DNA from: DASYYE01 sp035946955
GTDB lineage: Bacteria; Actinomycetota; Actinomycetes; Streptosporangiales; Streptosporangiaceae
Reading direction: 5' to 3'
DNA length: 14,031 nt
Assembly (NCBI GenBank): GCA_035946955.1
Contig: DASYYE010000039.1
Location: 1 to 14,031, forward strand
The notes under the pieces are model-generated. The model was given only the letters and a program-made list of their open reading frames with translations, was not told where the DNA came from and made no database searches. The stretch's first letter is position 1, and every line of letters starts with the position of its first letter. Of the stretch, positions 1-6,951 are shown one piece after another. The translations under genes and the position numbers were made by a program.

Positions 1-178
1 CTTAGCTCGATACACCGATGGTGCAAGGTATGGGCTCACCTCGGCGGCCCGACAATTGTCACACGGAGTCCGTGAGCCTGGACACACCGTCACAACCCCC
101 AAGCAACGGCAATGCCGCCCGCACCGTGAGCGGGTGCGGCCGCACCGCTGGACGAAGTTGGTGACCTGCTGCCGCGGC

Positions 179-400
179 TCACGGCGGGAAGACAGCGAAG
201 TCGGAGACCTGACCGACGGGCCACCCGGTGTTGGCGGTGACGTTCACCCGTACGTACCAGGCGGTCGTGAGGCTGAACGTGACGGTGTTGTTATTGGCGT
301 TCGGGTCAAAGGTGTACCAGCCGGGCCGACGATGGTCGAGAAGTTCGACCCGTCGGTCGACCCGAGCAGCGACTGCCGGCAATCCGTGCCCGAGGGAGCC
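179..400 (-). pseudogene. Remnant of a discoidin-type (F5/8C) carbohydrate-binding domain
   Basis: Read on the minus strand, the frame ending at 179 gives YTFDPNANNNTVTFSL, then AWYVRVNVTANTGWPVGQ and SDFAVFPP before the stop. This resembles the last strands of F5/8 type C (CBM32-like) domains, which often end secreted glycoside hydrolases and close with an 'ARYVRLxFTANTGWPAGQ' strand. The preceding strand, RQSLLGSTDGSNFSTIVGPAG, lies in a different frame upstream, so one base appears to be missing near 318-322. No catalytic domain or start codon is present before it. I infer the decayed 3' end of a secreted glycosidase or lectin-like protein. The family call rests on recognition by eye. Confidence 0.6.
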
Positions 401-415
401 AGAGCGATCTGTCAG

Positions 416-444
416 TTGACACTAACGTTCGTACTAGCTAACGT
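416..444 (+). promoter_or_regulatory. Promoter of the VOC-ArsR-AHSA1 operon
   Basis: A perfect TTGACA (-35) at 416-421 is followed after 17 bases by TAACGT at 439-444, which fits the relaxed TAnnnT -10 of actinobacterial housekeeping promoters. The start codon of the first gene lies about 40 bases downstream of the -10, with AGGAGGGG at 471-478 as ribosome binding site. The -10 overlaps the operator-like palindrome. Confidence 0.6.
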
Positions 445-448
445 TAGC
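422..448. promoter_or_regulatory. Operator-like repeats, probable ArsR binding site
   Basis: CTAACGTT occurs at 422-429 and again at 438-445, 16 bases apart. The second copy lies inside the perfect 12-base palindrome GCTAACGTTAGC (437-448). The repeats sit in the promoter spacer and over the -10 box, where a repressor would block RNA polymerase. The operon encodes an ArsR-family regulator, so autoregulation is the simplest reading. No direct evidence links this protein to this site. Confidence 0.5.
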
Positions 449-483
449 AACATCGGCTTCAGGTTTCCGAAGGAGGGGTCGTC

Positions 484-840
484 ATGGGCCAGGCGGTGGC
501 GTTCTTCGAGGTCATCAGCCCTGATCACGAGCGGGCACAGAAGTTCTACAGCGAGCTGTTCGGCTGGCAGGTGGCCGCCGACCCGGCGATGGGCGGGTAC
601 GGCCTGGTCGACACCGGAGCTGGCGAGGGTGCCGTCGGCGGCGGCATCGGGCCCTCGTCTGGGCCGGGTGATCAGGGTGTGAAGATCTACATGAGGGTGG
701 ATGACCTGGACGCCTACCTGGACCGCGCCGAGCAGCTAGGGGGCAGGCGACTGGTTCCGCCGACCGACCTGCCGGGCGACTTCGGCAGGTTCGCGGTGTT
801 CACCGACCCCGACGGCAACCAGGTCGGGCTGTGGGCCTGA
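484..840 (+). CDS. VOC (glyoxalase/bleomycin-resistance fold) family protein
   Basis: A 118-residue protein with the pattern of a single vicinal oxygen chelate domain. An opening strand (VAFFEVISPDHERAQKFY) leads into a helix ending in SELFGW, a middle segment (VKIYMRVDDLDAYLDRAEQLGG) repeats the half-domain pattern, and the C-terminus has the family signature FTDPDGNQVGLWA. Such small VOC proteins are metal-dependent lyases, dioxygenases or binding proteins, usually dimeric and cytosolic. The substrate cannot be read from sequence. The ATG at 484 follows AGGAGGGG at a good distance. It is the first gene of an operon with ArsR ten bases downstream. VOC-ArsR-AHSA1 groupings occur in actinobacteria, and I infer a small stress or detoxification cassette. 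Confidence 0.85.
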   Translation: MGQAVAFFEVISPDHERAQKFYSELFGWQVAADPAMGGYGLVDTGAGEGAVGGGIGPSSGPGDQGVKIYMRVDDLDAYLDRAEQLGGRRLVPPTDLPGDFGRFAVFTDPDGNQVGLWA

Positions 841-850
841 GGTCGGCCAG

Positions 851-1210
851 ATGACCGCCCGGCCACGCGGGAGCACCGACGACGAGGCGGTACGGGCAAT
901 CGCTGAGCCGCGCCGCCGCGCCATCTTGCGCCTGGTCGCCCGGGACGAGCTAGCCGCCGGGGAGATCGCGGCGGCGTTCGATATCACCAGGACGGCGGTC
1001 AGCCAGCACCTGACCGTGCTGAGGAACGCGGGCCTGCTGACCGAGCGGCGCGACGGGACCAAGCGGCTGTACCGGGCACGCGCCGAGGGCCTAGCCGGAC
1101 TGCGGGAGTTCCTGGATGACATGTGGGCCGGGGCGCTGGACGCCGCGCGGGCGATAGCCGAAGAACAGGCAGGCGTGACCGGTGAGGACCGGGCCGCCAG
1201 CGCCGGATAA
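851..1210 (+). CDS. ArsR-family winged-helix transcriptional repressor
   Basis: A 119-residue protein. Residues about 12-80 form a winged helix: AIAEPRRRAILRLV (helix 1), LAAGEIAAAFDITRTAVSQH (helix-turn-helix with recognition helix TRTAVSQHLTVLRNAGL), then the wing around RRDGTKRLYRA. The C-terminal helix (LAGLREFLDDMWAGALDAAR) probably dimerises. There is no cysteine, so it is not a classical thiol metal sensor; it belongs to the ArsR group commonly found next to AHSA1/SRPBCC genes. The start is ten bases after the VOC stop, with a GAGGTC ribosome-binding sequence in the gap. Autoregulation through the CTAACGTT repeats upstream of the operon is likely but inferred. Confidence 0.9.
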   Translation: MTARPRGSTDDEAVRAIAEPRRRAILRLVARDELAAGEIAAAFDITRTAVSQHLTVLRNAGLLTERRDGTKRLYRARAEGLAGLREFLDDMWAGALDAARAIAEEQAGVTGEDRAASAG

Positions 1211-1259
1211 CCGGCAGCACGGCAACGGCCACCCCCGCAGGGCCGCTGCGGGCCGGCCG

Positions 1260-1397
1260 GTGGCCGACTCACTCGATACCCGCCGGGCCCAGCTAAGTGG
1301 GTTCTGGGCGCTGGTGCTACGCCGGTTCCGCGATTACGCCAACTGGGGCTACCGCCCAGGCGGGCTCCCGGAGCGCCGAGCCGAGGAGGACAGATGA
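1260..1397 (+). CDS. Small hypothetical protein, translationally coupled to AHSA1
   Basis: A 45-residue ORF (GTG start) containing LSGFWALVLRRFRDYANWGY and a charged tail PERRAEEDR. Its TGA overlaps the ATG of the next gene (ATGA at 1394-1397), the arrangement of coupled genes. No strong ribosome binding site precedes this GTG. An in-frame GTG at 1182, overlapping the end of the ArsR gene, is an alternative start and would make it 71 residues. I do not recognise a family. The position in the operon and GC-rich third positions argue for it, while the length and missing ribosome binding site argue against it. Confidence 0.38.
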   Translation: MADSLDTRRAQLSGFWALVLRRFRDYANWGYRPGGLPERRAEEDR

Positions 1398-1909
1398 CAT
1401 CAGCGGAACGCGACGGCGACCAGGTGGTCACAGTGTTGCGGCGGCCGCCCGTACGCCAGGTGACCCTGATCCACGCGAGCGCAGAACACACCTTCACCAC
1501 GTTCGTGACCACCGTCGGCGCCTGGTGGCCGGTCCAGCCCTTCTCAGCCGGCAAGGCCCAGGTCAGCGGCATCACCATCGAGCAACGGCTGGGCGGCCGG
1601 GTCTATGAGACCTGGCACGACGGCACCGAGGTCGGCTGGGGCACGGTGACCACATGGGAGCCGCCCAGGCGGTTCGTGATGACCTGGACCGGCACCCCCA
1701 AGCCGACCGAGGTCGAGTTCACCTTCACCGAACTCGGCCCCACGCTGACCCGGGTGACGGTGGAACACCGCGGCTGGGAGGCGCTGACCGACGAGCAACT
1801 GTCCGAGGACTGCGCGCTGCCCGGCGGCTACAACTCCGGCGCCTACTCGACCGGCTGGCAACGCATCCTGACTGCGTTCGAGCACACCATCGCCGAGGAG
1901 AACGCGTGA
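1394..1909 (+). CDS. AHSA1/SRPBCC domain protein
   Basis: A 171-residue protein of the SRPBCC (START/Bet v1-like) superfamily, AHSA1-type. After a 20-residue lead it shows the usual order: HASAEHTFTTFVTTVGAWWP, a strand GGRVYETWHDGTEVGWGTV, then PPRRFVMTW, VEFTFTELGPTLTRVTVEHRGWE and the closing amphipathic helix GWQRILTAFEHTIAEE. Members fold around a hydrophobic pocket and are often paired with ArsR regulators. The ligand is unknown. GAGGAGG just upstream of the ATG supports the start. Its TGA overlaps the GTG of the next small ORF, so the operon continues. Confidence 0.88.
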   Translation: MTSAERDGDQVVTVLRRPPVRQVTLIHASAEHTFTTFVTTVGAWWPVQPFSAGKAQVSGITIEQRLGGRVYETWHDGTEVGWGTVTTWEPPRRFVMTWTGTPKPTEVEFTFTELGPTLTRVTVEHRGWEALTDEQLSEDCALPGGYNSGAYSTGWQRILTAFEHTIAEENA

Positions 1910-2094
1910 CCGACCCTGTTGTAGTTGACGACATCACCGACGCATACATGCGGGGACAGGCTCATGCTCGCACAGGGCTACACCCGGCCGGGCTGATCGT
2001 GTTCGGCCCCGACACCATGCCTTGCGACAGTGCGTGGCCTGCGGCGAAGGTCGACGTCTTCAACCGCTGGGCCGACTCGGGAACACAGCCGTGA
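1906..2094 (+). CDS. Small hypothetical protein overlapping AHSA1
   Basis: A 62-residue ORF starting with GTG inside the GTGA overlap with the AHSA1 stop, so translation by reinitiation is plausible. It contains DDITDAYMRGQAHARTG, then GLIVFGPDTMPCDS and ends FNRWADSGTQP. No transmembrane segment, signal peptide or known motif is visible. I do not recognise a family. It could be a truncated remnant of a longer protein, but the coupled start and GC-rich third positions favour an expressed small gene. Confidence 0.5.
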   Translation: MTDPVVVDDITDAYMRGQAHARTGLHPAGLIVFGPDTMPCDSAWPAAKVDVFNRWADSGTQP

Positions 2095-2100
2095 CGCCAC

Positions 2101-2145
2101 ACGTCGACCCGGCCAGCGGGCTACGGCACACGCCGTCCCCGACGT
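2101..2145. terminator. Possible hairpin between convergent genes
   Basis: Just after the last ORF of the operon, ACGTCG (2101-2106) pairs with CGACGT (2140-2145). Inside it ACGGC (2123-2127) pairs with GCCGT (2132-2136) across a four-base loop. There is no T-run, so this would be a weak or factor-dependent terminator. It lies between the operon and the convergent hydrolase-kelch gene. Confidence 0.3.
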
Positions 2146-2218
2146 CCTGTTTATGACGAGGTCCAAGCGGGGAACGTGACGCGGAGATAAGCCCAGCCCA
2201 TCCCTTGGCTTGGGGGTG

Positions 2219-4318
2219 TCAGCCAGCTGTCCAGTTGGTGGTGTTCCAGACCCAGGTGGTGGCCGGTGCGGTCACGGCGGCGTCGCTTTCGCCTCCGAAG
2301 AGCAGGTCCTGGGAGGTTGCCCGCTGGTAGGCGATGCTCGCCCCCAGAGTGGCGGGCGGCAGTGTTGTGCAGGTGGTGCATGCCTGTGACCAGGTGGAGC
2401 CGTTCCACGTCCAGGTATCGGCGAGCGCCTGCTCGTTGTTGACGTTGGTGCCGGTGGTGCCGTTCATGCCGCCGAACAGCATGGCGCCGCTCGCGCCGGA
2501 GGCCATGGCCGGGAAGTCCCGGGCCGGTGGGCTGGTCGCGGGGTTCTTCTTGGCCCAGGCCCACACACTGGTCGTGGTGTTGAGAGTGAGTGCCCAGGTG
2601 TCGGCGAGGAGGTCCAGGCAGCTCGCCTGGCAGGTGGTGCTGTCGCCATCGCCGCCGAAGAGCAGGTCGGCGTTGTGCGGGCCGTCGTAGACCAGCCCGG
2701 CACCGTACCGGGCGGTGGGTGGCGTGCCCACGGGGGAGATCTGGGTCCAGGTCCCATTCCACAGCCAGGTGTCGCTGAAGGCGGTGGGCGAGGAGTTCGA
2801 CGTGGCGGACTCCACGTTCTCGCCGCCAAACAGCGCCAGCCCTTTGAGGTGGGGCGCCTGGTCAGCCGCTGCGGCGTACCGTGCGGGCGGCGCCCCGGTA
2901 CACGTGGACAGGCACCCTGACCCGTCCACCTGTGTCCAGGTGCCGGTCTTGGTGGCCGTCTGGTAGGTGAACTCCCAAGTGTCGTCAAGCCCAACCGGCT
3001 GCGCGGAGGCGCCGGGCAGGTACTCACCGCCGAACAGCAGCAGCTTGCCGCTGGCCGGGTCGTAGCCGAAGGCGGCGCCGACCCGGGCGGGCGGCGATGA
3101 GCCGCTGATGGTCACCGGCGTCCAGGTGCCCGTTGCGGAGTTGTAGATGTCGGTGGCCGCGGAGGGCACGCCTGCGGTGCAGCACCCCCCGAACAGGAAG
3201 ATCTGCTTGATGCTGGCGTTGGCGTCGTAGGCCATGGCCGCTCCGGTCAGCGGGGAGGCCGTGGTGCAGTCGGTGGGCAGGGTCTTGCCCACCACTGCGG
3301 CCAGGAAGGCGAGTGTGGGCCCGGCCAGGATGTCGGAGTAGGTCAGTGCATGCTGGTCGCCGGGGACGTCGATGAGCTGCTCCGACGTCGTCCCCTTGGT
3401 GGTGGTGCACTGGGAGTCCAGGAGTTGGCTGAGGCCGGTGGCCTGGGCGAGCGGGATGATCTCGTCGCTGCTGTCGGCCAGCAGGTACGGCGGCGCTGGG
3501 ACCGTCTGGCTCAGCGATGTCGTAGGCGACGCGTCAGCGTAGGCCGTCGGTGCTGGCACCTGCTGGGTCGTGCCGTTGGCGTAGTACAGCGTGCATGTGG
3601 CAGCCGGGGAGTCATAGCAGCCGAGGTAGTTCTTGACGATGGCCCCGGCCGAGCCGGGCTGGCAGTTCGCAGAACTCGCACAGCCCATGCCCGCCGCGCT
3701 CAGGTCGGCCGGGCCGGACTGGCTGATGACACCCGCCAGCCCGTCGTTGATGCCCATGGCGTTCTCACCGGCCAGGTCAGCGAGGTTCCCCCCGGCTGAG
3801 GTTCCGAGGATGAAGAGCTGGGCCGGATTGAGGCTGGGCTCGTTTGCCTTGACCCACCCGATCGCGGAGTTGATGTCCTGCAGGTTCTCTGGGAAGCTCC
3901 CGCTGCCGGTGACGTCCACCGCGTAGTCGATGGAGAAAGCGTCGTAGCCGTTTTCGGCCAGGCAGTCACCGATGCTGGTCATGGAGTCGCCGGCCTCGGT
4001 CTTGAAGTTGCCCTTCGCCCATTCCCCGCCGTGCACCAAGACCACGCCGGGCACAGTGGTCTGCGGATCCCCGACCGGCAGGTACACATCCACATCCAGT
4101 GGCTGGCCGTTGGCTGGCGAACCATAGGTATGCAGCGATTCGCTCACACCGTAGGGCGTCGCAGGACACGACAGCGACGGCGCGCCATGCCCGCCACCCG
4201 CCAGCCCCCGGTCCGTGAACCCGGACAGCGACAGGGTTCCCAGCAGGGCCACGGCCGCCAGCGCCGCCCCCTCCCATCGCCTCGCCCGGCCCGTGCTCGC
4301 GGGCGGTCGCTGCGCCAT
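2219..4318 (-). CDS. Secreted alpha/beta-hydrolase (esterase type) fused to a six-blade kelch propeller
   Basis: A 699-residue protein. Residues 11-33 form a signal peptide (basic RARRW, then a hydrophobic core); no lipobox cysteine follows, so it is probably released. Residues about 52-350 are an alpha/beta-hydrolase of the esterase/BD-FAE type: oxyanion loop HGGEW (96-100), nucleophile elbow GTSAGG with Ser174, acid Asp285 in DSSDEIIP and His323 in GDQHAL, which gives a plausible complete triad. Residues about 355-699 carry six kelch-like repeats, each with an LFGG turn and most with a DTW strand, enough for one beta-propeller. Several CxxxC-like cysteine pairs fit an extracellular protein. 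The start is preceded by AGGGGGAG. I infer an extracellular esterase with a substrate- or surface-binding propeller; the substrate is unknown. It stands alone, 242 bases after the HPr-like gene. Confidence 0.85.
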   Translation of the reverse strand: MAQRPPASTGRARRWEGAALAAVALLGTLSLSGFTDRGLAGGGHGAPSLSCPATPYGVSESLHTYGSPANGQPLDVDVYLPVGDPQTTVPGVVLVHGGEWAKGNFKTEAGDSMTSIGDCLAENGYDAFSIDYAVDVTGSGSFPENLQDINSAIGWVKANEPSLNPAQLFILGTSAGGNLADLAGENAMGINDGLAGVISQSGPADLSAAGMGCASSANCQPGSAGAIVKNYLGCYDSPAATCTLYYANGTTQQVPAPTAYADASPTTSLSQTVPAPPYLLADSSDEIIPLAQATGLSQLLDSQCTTTKGTTSEQLIDVPGDQHALTYSDILAGPTLAFLAAVVGKTLPTDCTTASPLTGAAMAYDANASIKQIFLFGGCCTAGVPSAATDIYNSATGTWTPVTISGSSPPARVGAAFGYDPASGKLLLFGGEYLPGASAQPVGLDDTWEFTYQTATKTGTWTQVDGSGCLSTCTGAPPARYAAAADQAPHLKGLALFGGENVESATSNSSPTAFSDTWLWNGTWTQISPVGTPPTARYGAGLVYDGPHNADLLFGGDGDSTTCQASCLDLLADTWALTLNTTTSVWAWAKKNPATSPPARDFPAMASGASGAMLFGGMNGTTGTNVNNEQALADTWTWNGSTWSQACTTCTTLPPATLGASIAYQRATSQDLLFGGESDAAVTAPATTWVWNTTNWTAG

Positions 4319-4560
4319 AGCGCTCCCCCTGCATCAAAACCCAGCAATGGCCGCGACTTTAGGCCCTGGATATGGCCACCACAAGACCAGCCGGCAAACA
4401 CCAAATCTGCAACGCGCCGTGCCGTCGTGGACCCCAGGTCACAGGCCACCAAGCGACCGGCTTGCGATCTACAGGATCATTCATGACCGGATCTTGGCCC
4501 ACTCGGGGGCAGCCGCCAGCCGGGGATCAAGCGTGTGGGTGGTGGCTGGGGCCCGGTGGT

Positions 4561-4833
4561 TCAGGCGCCCACGTGGGTGGCTTCGGCGAGGATCCCCGCG
4601 ACCTCGTCAACTGCTTCACTGGCGTCCGGCCCGGTCGCCGACACGGTCACGCTCTGACCGCTGGTCGCGCCCAGTCCCATGACACCGAGCACGCTCTTGG
4701 CGTCCGCTGTCCGGTCGCCGACGGTGAGCGACACCGCTCCGGTGAACTTCGTGGCCGCCAGCGCCAGCGTGCCAGCTGGGCGAGCGCGCAGGTCACCGAT
4801 GAGGGTGACCCGCTGTTCACAGCTTGCGGACAT
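4561..4833 (-). CDS. HPr-like protein lacking the active-site histidine
   Basis: A 90-residue protein aligning along the whole length of HPr, the PTS phosphocarrier. The active-site motif normally reads GLHARPA, but here it is DLRARPAG (residues 14-21), so Arg16 (codon CGC) replaces the phosphorylated histidine. The second site, around Ser46 of HPr, is kept as AKSVLGVMGLG with Ser47. Loss of His with retention of Ser resembles Bacillus Crh, where it is Gln, so a regulatory rather than transport role is possible; a decaying gene is the alternative. The start follows GAGGAGG. It lies downstream of the GlpD-like gene on the same strand, which links it by context to glycerol phosphate metabolism or to the BELL-GlpD pair. 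Confidence 0.85.
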   Translation of the reverse strand: MSASCEQRVTLIGDLRARPAGTLALAATKFTGAVSLTVGDRTADAKSVLGVMGLGATSGQSVTVSATGPDASEAVDEVAGILAEATHVGA

Positions 4834-4884
4834 GGCGGGCCTCCTCTGCGGCGGCGCGCACGCGTCTAGGTCGCCGTGGCGTAG

Positions 4885-5037
4885 TTATGCGACGGCCAGG
4901 TTGATGCCGGCCATGGCCTCGCACCCGTAGGAGCGAGCCTGGGCAGGGCCAGCCTGGAAGAGTGCCCGGACTTCAACAGCGCTGAATTCAACCGTTGCGC
5001 CACCGCTCTGCGTGCAGGCTGCACCGCGTACGGTCAC
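4885..5037 (-). CDS. Unrecognised 50-residue ORF between the GlpD-like and HPr-like genes
   Basis: A GTG-started ORF begins 15 bases after the GlpD-like stop and ends 51 bases before the HPr-like start, all on one strand. It contains GGATVEFSAVEVRALF, then QAGPAQARSYGCEAMAG and ends INLAVA. The stretch FQAGPAQ loosely recalls the IFQAGRDQ and IYQAGRDQ motifs of the two upstream proteins but lacks the RD core. Two cysteines are present. The ribosome binding site is poor and GC3 looks lower than in neighbouring genes, so it could be non-coding. No family is recognised. Confidence 0.3.
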   Translation of the reverse strand: MTVRGAACTQSGGATVEFSAVEVRALFQAGPAQARSYGCEAMAGINLAVA

Positions 5038-5052
5038 GCTCTGTGGTATGTG

Positions 5053-6951
5053 TCAGTACCTCACTAGGCTGTCGCCGAGGATGGGGACGATGTCTGGCGC
5101 GCCGAGCCGGATAGCGTCGGCGTCGGTGTCGCTGTCAGCGTCTTGGGAGGCCCGCTCGGCGGCGATCGTGGCCCGGTAGTGTTCGACCTCCTTGTTCACC
5201 TGTCGTGTTTCCCATCGCATCGGGGTGGCCATCAACTCGGCGGCCTCTTTAGCGGCGGATAGCCCCCGGTCGCAGGTCTCGATGGAGATGTGTGTGCGGC
5301 GCGCGAGTACGTCATCGAGGTGGCGGGCTCCTTCGTGCGATACGGCGTATATGATCTCGGCGCGCAGGTAGTCGTCAGCTCCCTGGAGTGGCTGTCCGAG
5401 GCTGGGGTCGGCGTCGATGAGCCCGAGGACTTCGCCGGTGAGCGTGCCGTACCTGTGCAGTAGGTGCTCGATGCGGGCAATGTGCAGGCCGGAGGATCGG
5501 GCGAGTGCCTTCCTGCAGTTCCACATCGCGATATATCCTTCGGCTCCCACCAGGGGCACTTCGTGTGTGCAGGATGCCGGGGTGTTCTCGCCCAGTCCCT
5601 TCACCACTAGATTCGCTGCGTCGCGCGCCGCCTGCCGGTAGGTGGTGAACTTGCCTCCCGCGATCATCACAAGCCCGGGTACCGGGTCCGCCACCATGTG
5701 CGTGCGCGAGAGCTCGGCGGTGGCCTGGGATCCGCTGGCTGGCAGCGGCCGCAGCCCGGCATAGACGCCTTCGACGTCGTCTCTGGTCAGGGGGATCGAC
5801 AGGATCCTGTTTGCTTGCGCGAGCAGGTAGTCGATGTCGGCTCTGCTGGCAGCTGGGTGCGCCTTGTCCAGCGCCCATTCGGTATCGGTCGTCCCAATGA
5901 TCCAGTGACGCCCCCACGGGATGACGCTCAGGATGTCAACTGCCGTTCGGAGGGTGATCCCTGTCCGGGAGTGGATCCGGTCCCTGGGGACTACCAGGTG
6001 GATGCCCTTGGACGCGTAAACGTTGATCATGCCTCGCCCGCCGAGCAGGGCCTGGATATCGTCGGTCCACACCCCGGTCGCGTTTACTACCTGGCGGGCC
6101 CGGATGTCCAGCGTGTTTCCGGATTCAAGGTCAACCACGCGGACGCCGGTGACCCGCTCGCCTTCTCGCAGGAAGCCAGTGACCTGGGTGCGTGAGGCGA
6201 CTTGTGCCCCGAAGCTGGCGGCAGTGCGGATCAAGGTGATCACGTATCGGGCGTCGTCGACCTGCGCTTCCCAGTAGATAAGCCCCCCGGTGAGCGCCCT
6301 GGGGCTGAGCGAGGGGGCCAGTCGCAGCACGGCGCCTTTGCTCAGCCGGCGATGTCCCGACAGTCCCTTGGCATAGTGGTCCGAGGGCCCGAGCCAGTCG
6401 TAGGCGGCCAGCCCGGTACTGACGTAGGCGCGTTCCCAGAGGTGATGGGTACATGGGAACAGGAACGACACGGGGCGCACCAGGTGTGGGGCAATGCGCT
6501 TGAGCAGCAGCGAACGCTCGTCCACCGCCTCCTTGACCAGGCTGAAGTTGCCTAGCTCCAGGTCACGGACGCCTCCGTCGATGAGTTTGCTTGACCGCGA
6601 TGACGCGCCAAAGGCGAAGTCACGGGCTTCGACCAGACCTACCGACAGGCCCCGGGTGACGGCATCAAGTGCGATACCTGCGCCGACTACCCCTCCGCCG
6701 ATGACCAGGACCTCATGTTCGCTTTGGGCCAGCGCTTCAAGCGCGACTGATCGCTCGTGCGGTCCGAGCCTCGGGTATGCGGACTCTACCGCCACCACAT
6801 CAGGCGGTTCGATGCGCCACGGCCGGCGGACCCCGCTCTGGAAGTAGAAATTCTGGTCACGGCCAGCCTGGTAGATATTGCCGCCACCCCTCAGTCTGGC
6901 CTGAAGGCGAATTATATCTCTGTCTGAAGGCGGCTTACGAGAGTCACTCAT
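5053..6951 (-). CDS. GlpD-like FAD-dependent glycerol-3-phosphate dehydrogenase with an N-terminal RHIM/BASS-like motif
   Basis: A 632-residue protein, longer than ordinary GlpD (roughly 500-570). From about residue 62 it matches GlpD: dinucleotide motif VIGGGVVGAG (83-92), SRSSKLI before the active-site loop, VDDAR, GTTDTEW, YAGLRPLP, GGKFTTYR and the C-terminal domain. GlpD oxidises glycerol 3-phosphate to dihydroxyacetone phosphate at the membrane and passes electrons to quinone. The loop HGGLRY reads DGGVRD here (residues 125-130): His and Tyr have become Asp while the Arg stays. This may alter or abolish catalysis. The added N-terminus carries GNIYQAGRDQNFYF (24-37), almost the same motif as the C-terminus of the preceding BELL protein. 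The first codons include AGA and ATA, rare in this genome, which hints that the extension was grafted. The ATG overlaps the BELL stop (ATGA), indicating coupled translation. Confidence 0.88.
   Translation of the reverse strand: MSDSRKPPSDRDIIRLQARLRGGGNIYQAGRDQNFYFQSGVRRPWRIEPPDVVAVESAYPRLGPHERSVALEALAQSEHEVLVIGGGVVGAGIALDAVTRGLSVGLVEARDFAFGASSRSSKLIDGGVRDLELGNFSLVKEAVDERSLLLKRIAPHLVRPVSFLFPCTHHLWERAYVSTGLAAYDWLGPSDHYAKGLSGHRRLSKGAVLRLAPSLSPRALTGGLIYWEAQVDDARYVITLIRTAASFGAQVASRTQVTGFLREGERVTGVRVVDLESGNTLDIRARQVVNATGVWTDDIQALLGGRGMINVYASKGIHLVVPRDRIHSRTGITLRTAVDILSVIPWGRHWIIGTTDTEWALDKAHPAASRADIDYLLAQANRILSIPLTRDDVEGVYAGLRPLPASGSQATAELSRTHMVADPVPGLVMIAGGKFTTYRQAARDAANLVVKGLGENTPASCTHEVPLVGAEGYIAMWNCRKALARSSGLHIARIEHLLHRYGTLTGEVLGLIDADPSLGQPLQGADDYLRAEIIYAVSHEGARHLDDVLARRTHISIETCDRGLSAAKEAAELMATPMRWETRQVNKEVEHYRATIAAERASQDADSDTDADAIRLGAPDIVPILGDSLVRY

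Noticed and set aside
51..60. GACAATTGTC palindrome near the window start
   Set aside because: Only ten bases, with no promoter or gene start nearby that it could serve.
736..1578. 280-residue minus-strand frame
   Set aside because: It lies opposite the VOC, ArsR and AHSA1 genes, is rich in Arg, Ala and Ser, and resembles no family; it is a shadow of GC-rich coding sequence.
4144..4452. Minus-strand frame upstream of the hydrolase-kelch gene
   Set aside because: It overlaps the signal peptide region of the better supported gene in another frame and shows no family features.
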